Assembly: GCF_001704615.3 (NCBI RefSeq) | Contig: NZ_CP029397.2 | Span: forward strand, 2,852,001 to 2,916,000 | Reading direction: 5' to 3' | Origin: Acinetobacter defluvii | GTDB taxonomy: Bacteria; Pseudomonadota; Gammaproteobacteria; Pseudomonadales; Moraxellaceae | Length of the DNA: 64,000 bases | Shown: piece after piece, positions 61,986 to 64,000 of the stretch | Numbering within the stretch: the first letter of the stretch is position 1 | Layout: every line of letters begins with the position of its first letter | Translations under genes and position numbers: made by a program | The notes under the pieces: generated by a model | The model's input: the letters and a program-made list of their open reading frames with translations, nothing else | Databases searched by the model: none | What the model was told of the DNA's origin: nothing

Positions 61986-63320
61986 TTAGCCTTGTTGACG
62001 CGCTTGTTGTTCTTTCAATAAATCTTGGTAGCTCACTTCTGTATCAGATACTTTCGCAGCAGCCAAGATGTAATCTACAACTTGATCTTCTAAAACAACT
62101 GCTTCGATTTGAGCACGTTGCTTTTCATCATTTTTGAAGTATTCGATCACTTCAGCAGGATCTTCATAAGAAGTTGCCATGTCTTCGATATACGCATCTA
62201 CACGTGCAGCATCAACTTCAAGCTTAGCATCAGCTAAAATCTTGCTGACTAATACGCCAAGTTTAACTGATTTTTCAGCTTGTTCTTTGAATAAGTCATC
62301 TGGAAGCATGCTGCTGTCAAATGCTTTTGCACCTTGCGCACCAAACTGTTGTGTGAACTGCTGAATCATTTGTTGACGTTGACGATCAATTTCTTGTGCA
62401 ACCATCGCAGAAGGAAGTTCAACTTCATTTGCAGCAACAAGTGCATCAAACGCAGCAGATTTAACTTGATTACGAAGACCATTTTTCACTTCACGTTCCA
62501 TATTTTTACGAACGTCAGCTTTTAATTTTTCAACGCCTTCTTCTTCAGTAATACCAAAGATTTGTAAGAATTCAGCATCAATTTCAGGAAGTTTTGGTTT
62601 CTCAACCAATTTCACATTGATTTTAAATTGTGCTGCTTTACCTGCAAGGTTTTCAGCTTGGTAATCTTCAGGGAAAGTCACATCGATCACTTTCTCTTCG
62701 CCTTTCTTCATACCGATGATGCCATCTTCGAAGCCAGGAATCATACGACCAGAACCTAATACTAGTTTAAAGTCTTCAGCCGCACCGCCTTCAAACTTCT
62801 CACCGTCTACAGTTCCTTCAAAGTCGAAAGTCACTTGCATGTCTTTTTTCGCCATACCTTTGGTTTCAGCCCAAGTTTGACGTTGTTTTTGCAAGTTTTC
62901 GAGCATTGTGTCGACATCTTTGTCATTCACTGACGTTGATTTACGTTCGATTTCTAAGCCGTCTAACGCATTTACAGTCACTTCAGGATAAACTTCTACA
63001 GTTGCTTCATAAACTAAAGCATCATCTTTATTTTCAACTTTTTCGATGTTTGGCATGCCAACAGCGTTAATTTTTTCTTGTTGAATTGCTTCAAACACCG
63101 TGTCACGAATGATGTCATTCACCACTTCTTGGTAAATGCCAGCACCATATTCACGACGAACAACGTTTACAGGAACTTTACCTGGACGGAAGCCGTTAAT
63201 CTTCACAGTTTTGGCAGTGCGTTTTAAACGAGCTTCGAATTGCTCATTCACACGGCTCGTCGGTACAGAAACATTTAAACGACGGGCAACGCCCGAAACC
63301 GCTTCAGAAGTTACTTGCAT
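61986..63320 (-). CDS. tig: Trigger factor
   Basis: 444-residue ribosome-associated chaperone and prolyl isomerase. The N-terminal ribosome-binding signature is GFRPGKVP, the FKBP-type PPIase domain (about 155-245) has [19 protein letters not shown] and [18 protein letters not shown], and a helical C-terminal domain follows. AGAGGAAGCC precedes the ATG. It is upstream of clpP and clpX but ended by its own terminator. Confidence 0.97.
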   Translation of the reverse strand: MQVTSEAVSGVARRLNVSVPTSRVNEQFEARLKRTAKTVKINGFRPGKVPVNVVRREYGAGIYQEVVNDIIRDTVFEAIQQEKINAVGMPNIEKVENKDDALVYEATVEVYPEVTVNALDGLEIERKSTSVNDKDVDTMLENLQKQRQTWAETKGMAKKDMQVTFDFEGTVDGEKFEGGAAEDFKLVLGSGRMIPGFEDGIIGMKKGEEKVIDVTFPEDYQAENLAGKAAQFKINVKLVEKPKLPEIDAEFLQIFGITEEEGVEKLKADVRKNMEREVKNGLRNQVKSAAFDALVAANEVELPSAMVAQEIDRQRQQMIQQFTQQFGAQGAKAFDSSMLPDDLFKEQAEKSVKLGVLVSKILADAKLEVDAARVDAYIEDMATSYEDPAEVIEYFKNDEKQRAQIEAVVLEDQVVDYILAAAKVSDTEVSYQDLLKEQQARQQG

Positions 63321-63502
63321 GGCTTCCTCTATATAATAGTAGTTACAATTTAAAAAAGTGCCATATTATATGACAACTTTATAGATATACAAAATGTGGG
63401 TTATTTTAACCTCTAAATTAAAAATTTCTCTATATTTCTTTTCACTAATTTTCCAGATTCAATTCTTCTACATTTAGAAAAAACAATATACAAATTTATT
63501 GC

Positions 63503-63524
63503 AAATAATAACAATTCTCATTAC
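63503..63524 (+). promoter_or_regulatory. Fur-box-like site before the TonB receptor
   Basis: AAATAATAACAATTCTCATTA resembles the repeated 6-1-6 GATAAT/ATTATC pattern bound by the iron repressor Fur. It lies about 80 bases before the start of a putative siderophore receptor, so iron control is expected. Matched by eye only. Confidence 0.5.
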
Positions 63525-63603
63525 TATTAAACTCAACTTTACGTAATTTTTTATTTTTCATTAACTTACTATTTTGATCTCGTCCAAGTATTGGAATTCT
63601 TTT

Positions 63604-64000
63604 ATGAGTAAATTCAACCTCCATCCTCTCACACTTGCACTGTTTGCTTTTAGCTCAAGCTTTGCCTATGCAGAAGCACAGCCTGCACCTCAAGAACCTG
63701 TGCAACAACTTGAAGCTGTGGTACTTACTGCATCAGGCTTTGAACAGAAATTGAAAAATGCACCTGCCAGTATCAGCGTGGTATCCAAAGAAGAAATAGA
63801 AAAGAAAAATGCCACATCGATTGCTGATTTATTGGTAGATGTACCTGGACTGGATATCCGTGATGGCGTCGGAAAAACTTCTGGTCTAAATATCAAAATG
63901 CGGGGCTTAGATGCACCTTATACTTTGATTTTGATTGACGGAAGACGTCAATCAACGTCTAGCGATGTCACGCCAAATGGTTTTGGTGAAACATCCACTG
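63604..64000 (+). CDS. TonB-dependent siderophore receptor, 3' end cut by the window
   Basis: The first 132 residues are visible. A signal peptide (MSKFNLHPLTLALFAFSSSFAYA) is followed by a TonB-box-like LEAVVLTASGF. The plug domain has KNAPASISVVSKEEIEK, SIADLLVDVPGLDIRD and the LNIKMRGLDAPYTLILIDGRRQ segment typical of the FepA/PirA-type ferric-catecholate receptors. The ligand is not assignable from the plug alone. The likely Fur site upstream supports iron regulation. Confidence 0.85.
   Translation, partial: MSKFNLHPLTLALFAFSSSFAYAEAQPAPQEPVQQLEAVVLTASGFEQKLKNAPASISVVSKEEIEKKNATSIADLLVDVPGLDIRDGVGKTSGLNIKMRGLDAPYTLILIDGRRQSTSSDVTPNGFGETST

Overview
The window is chromosomal DNA from a low-GC gammaproteobacterium of the Acinetobacter type. 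The evidence is the A/T-rich codon use, the gene content (MnmC fusion, Ada-like protein overlapping AlkB, ClpP-ClpX-trigger factor block, Prc, NagZ, AckA-Pta) and a degenerate IS1-family transposase of the kind I associate with Acinetobacter. Species assignment is inference. I saw no rRNA, tRNA or CRISPR array.

Layout. 1-13.6 kb is housekeeping: 5'-truncated rsgA; a rhodanese-grxC-secB operon; a membrane-protein gene broken by an in-frame TGA; alkB overlapped by an ada/ogt-like gene; cytochrome b562; coaBC; radC; bestrophin; a PHP RNase; yciB-yciI; mnmC; a second rhodanese; yajQ. 13.6-28.1 kb is accessory. It begins with two paralogous Tsx-like outer-membrane proteins, a secreted metallo-beta-lactamase-fold enzyme and a LysR regulator. 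An eight-gene minus-strand catabolic operon follows: two-component HpaB/HpaC-type monooxygenase, extradiol dioxygenase, RraA-type aldolase, cupin, aldehyde dehydrogenase, RidA and FAH hydrolase. Upstream of it lies a separately terminated NCS1 permease. The segment ends in an IS1-family remnant and a decayed tyrosine integrase immediately before dusA, a known Acinetobacter island insertion site.

28.1-64 kb returns to core genes: dusA; a CDP-alcohol phosphatidyltransferase; tcdA; acnA; tatD-like; two DUF3298-like lipoproteins; prfC; an MHYT-GGDEF-EAL protein; prc; nagZ; a methyltransferase; an alpha/beta hydrolase with a PilZ-like tail; proA; ackA-pta; a lone M17 N-terminal-domain protein; class I fumarase; three tandem DUF2059 genes; clpX, clpP and tig. 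It ends in the start of a TonB-dependent receptor behind a Fur-box-like site.

How the genes work together. The strongest candidate for an undescribed system is the 17.9-26.6 kb cluster. Its enzymes spell out uptake, ring hydroxylation, meta-cleavage, semialdehyde oxidation, a RidA step (possibly enamine/imine deamination), FAH-type hydrolysis or decarboxylation, and retro-aldol cleavage. The permease family and RidA suggest a nitrogen-containing aromatic or N-heterocycle. The substrate cannot be read from the sequence.
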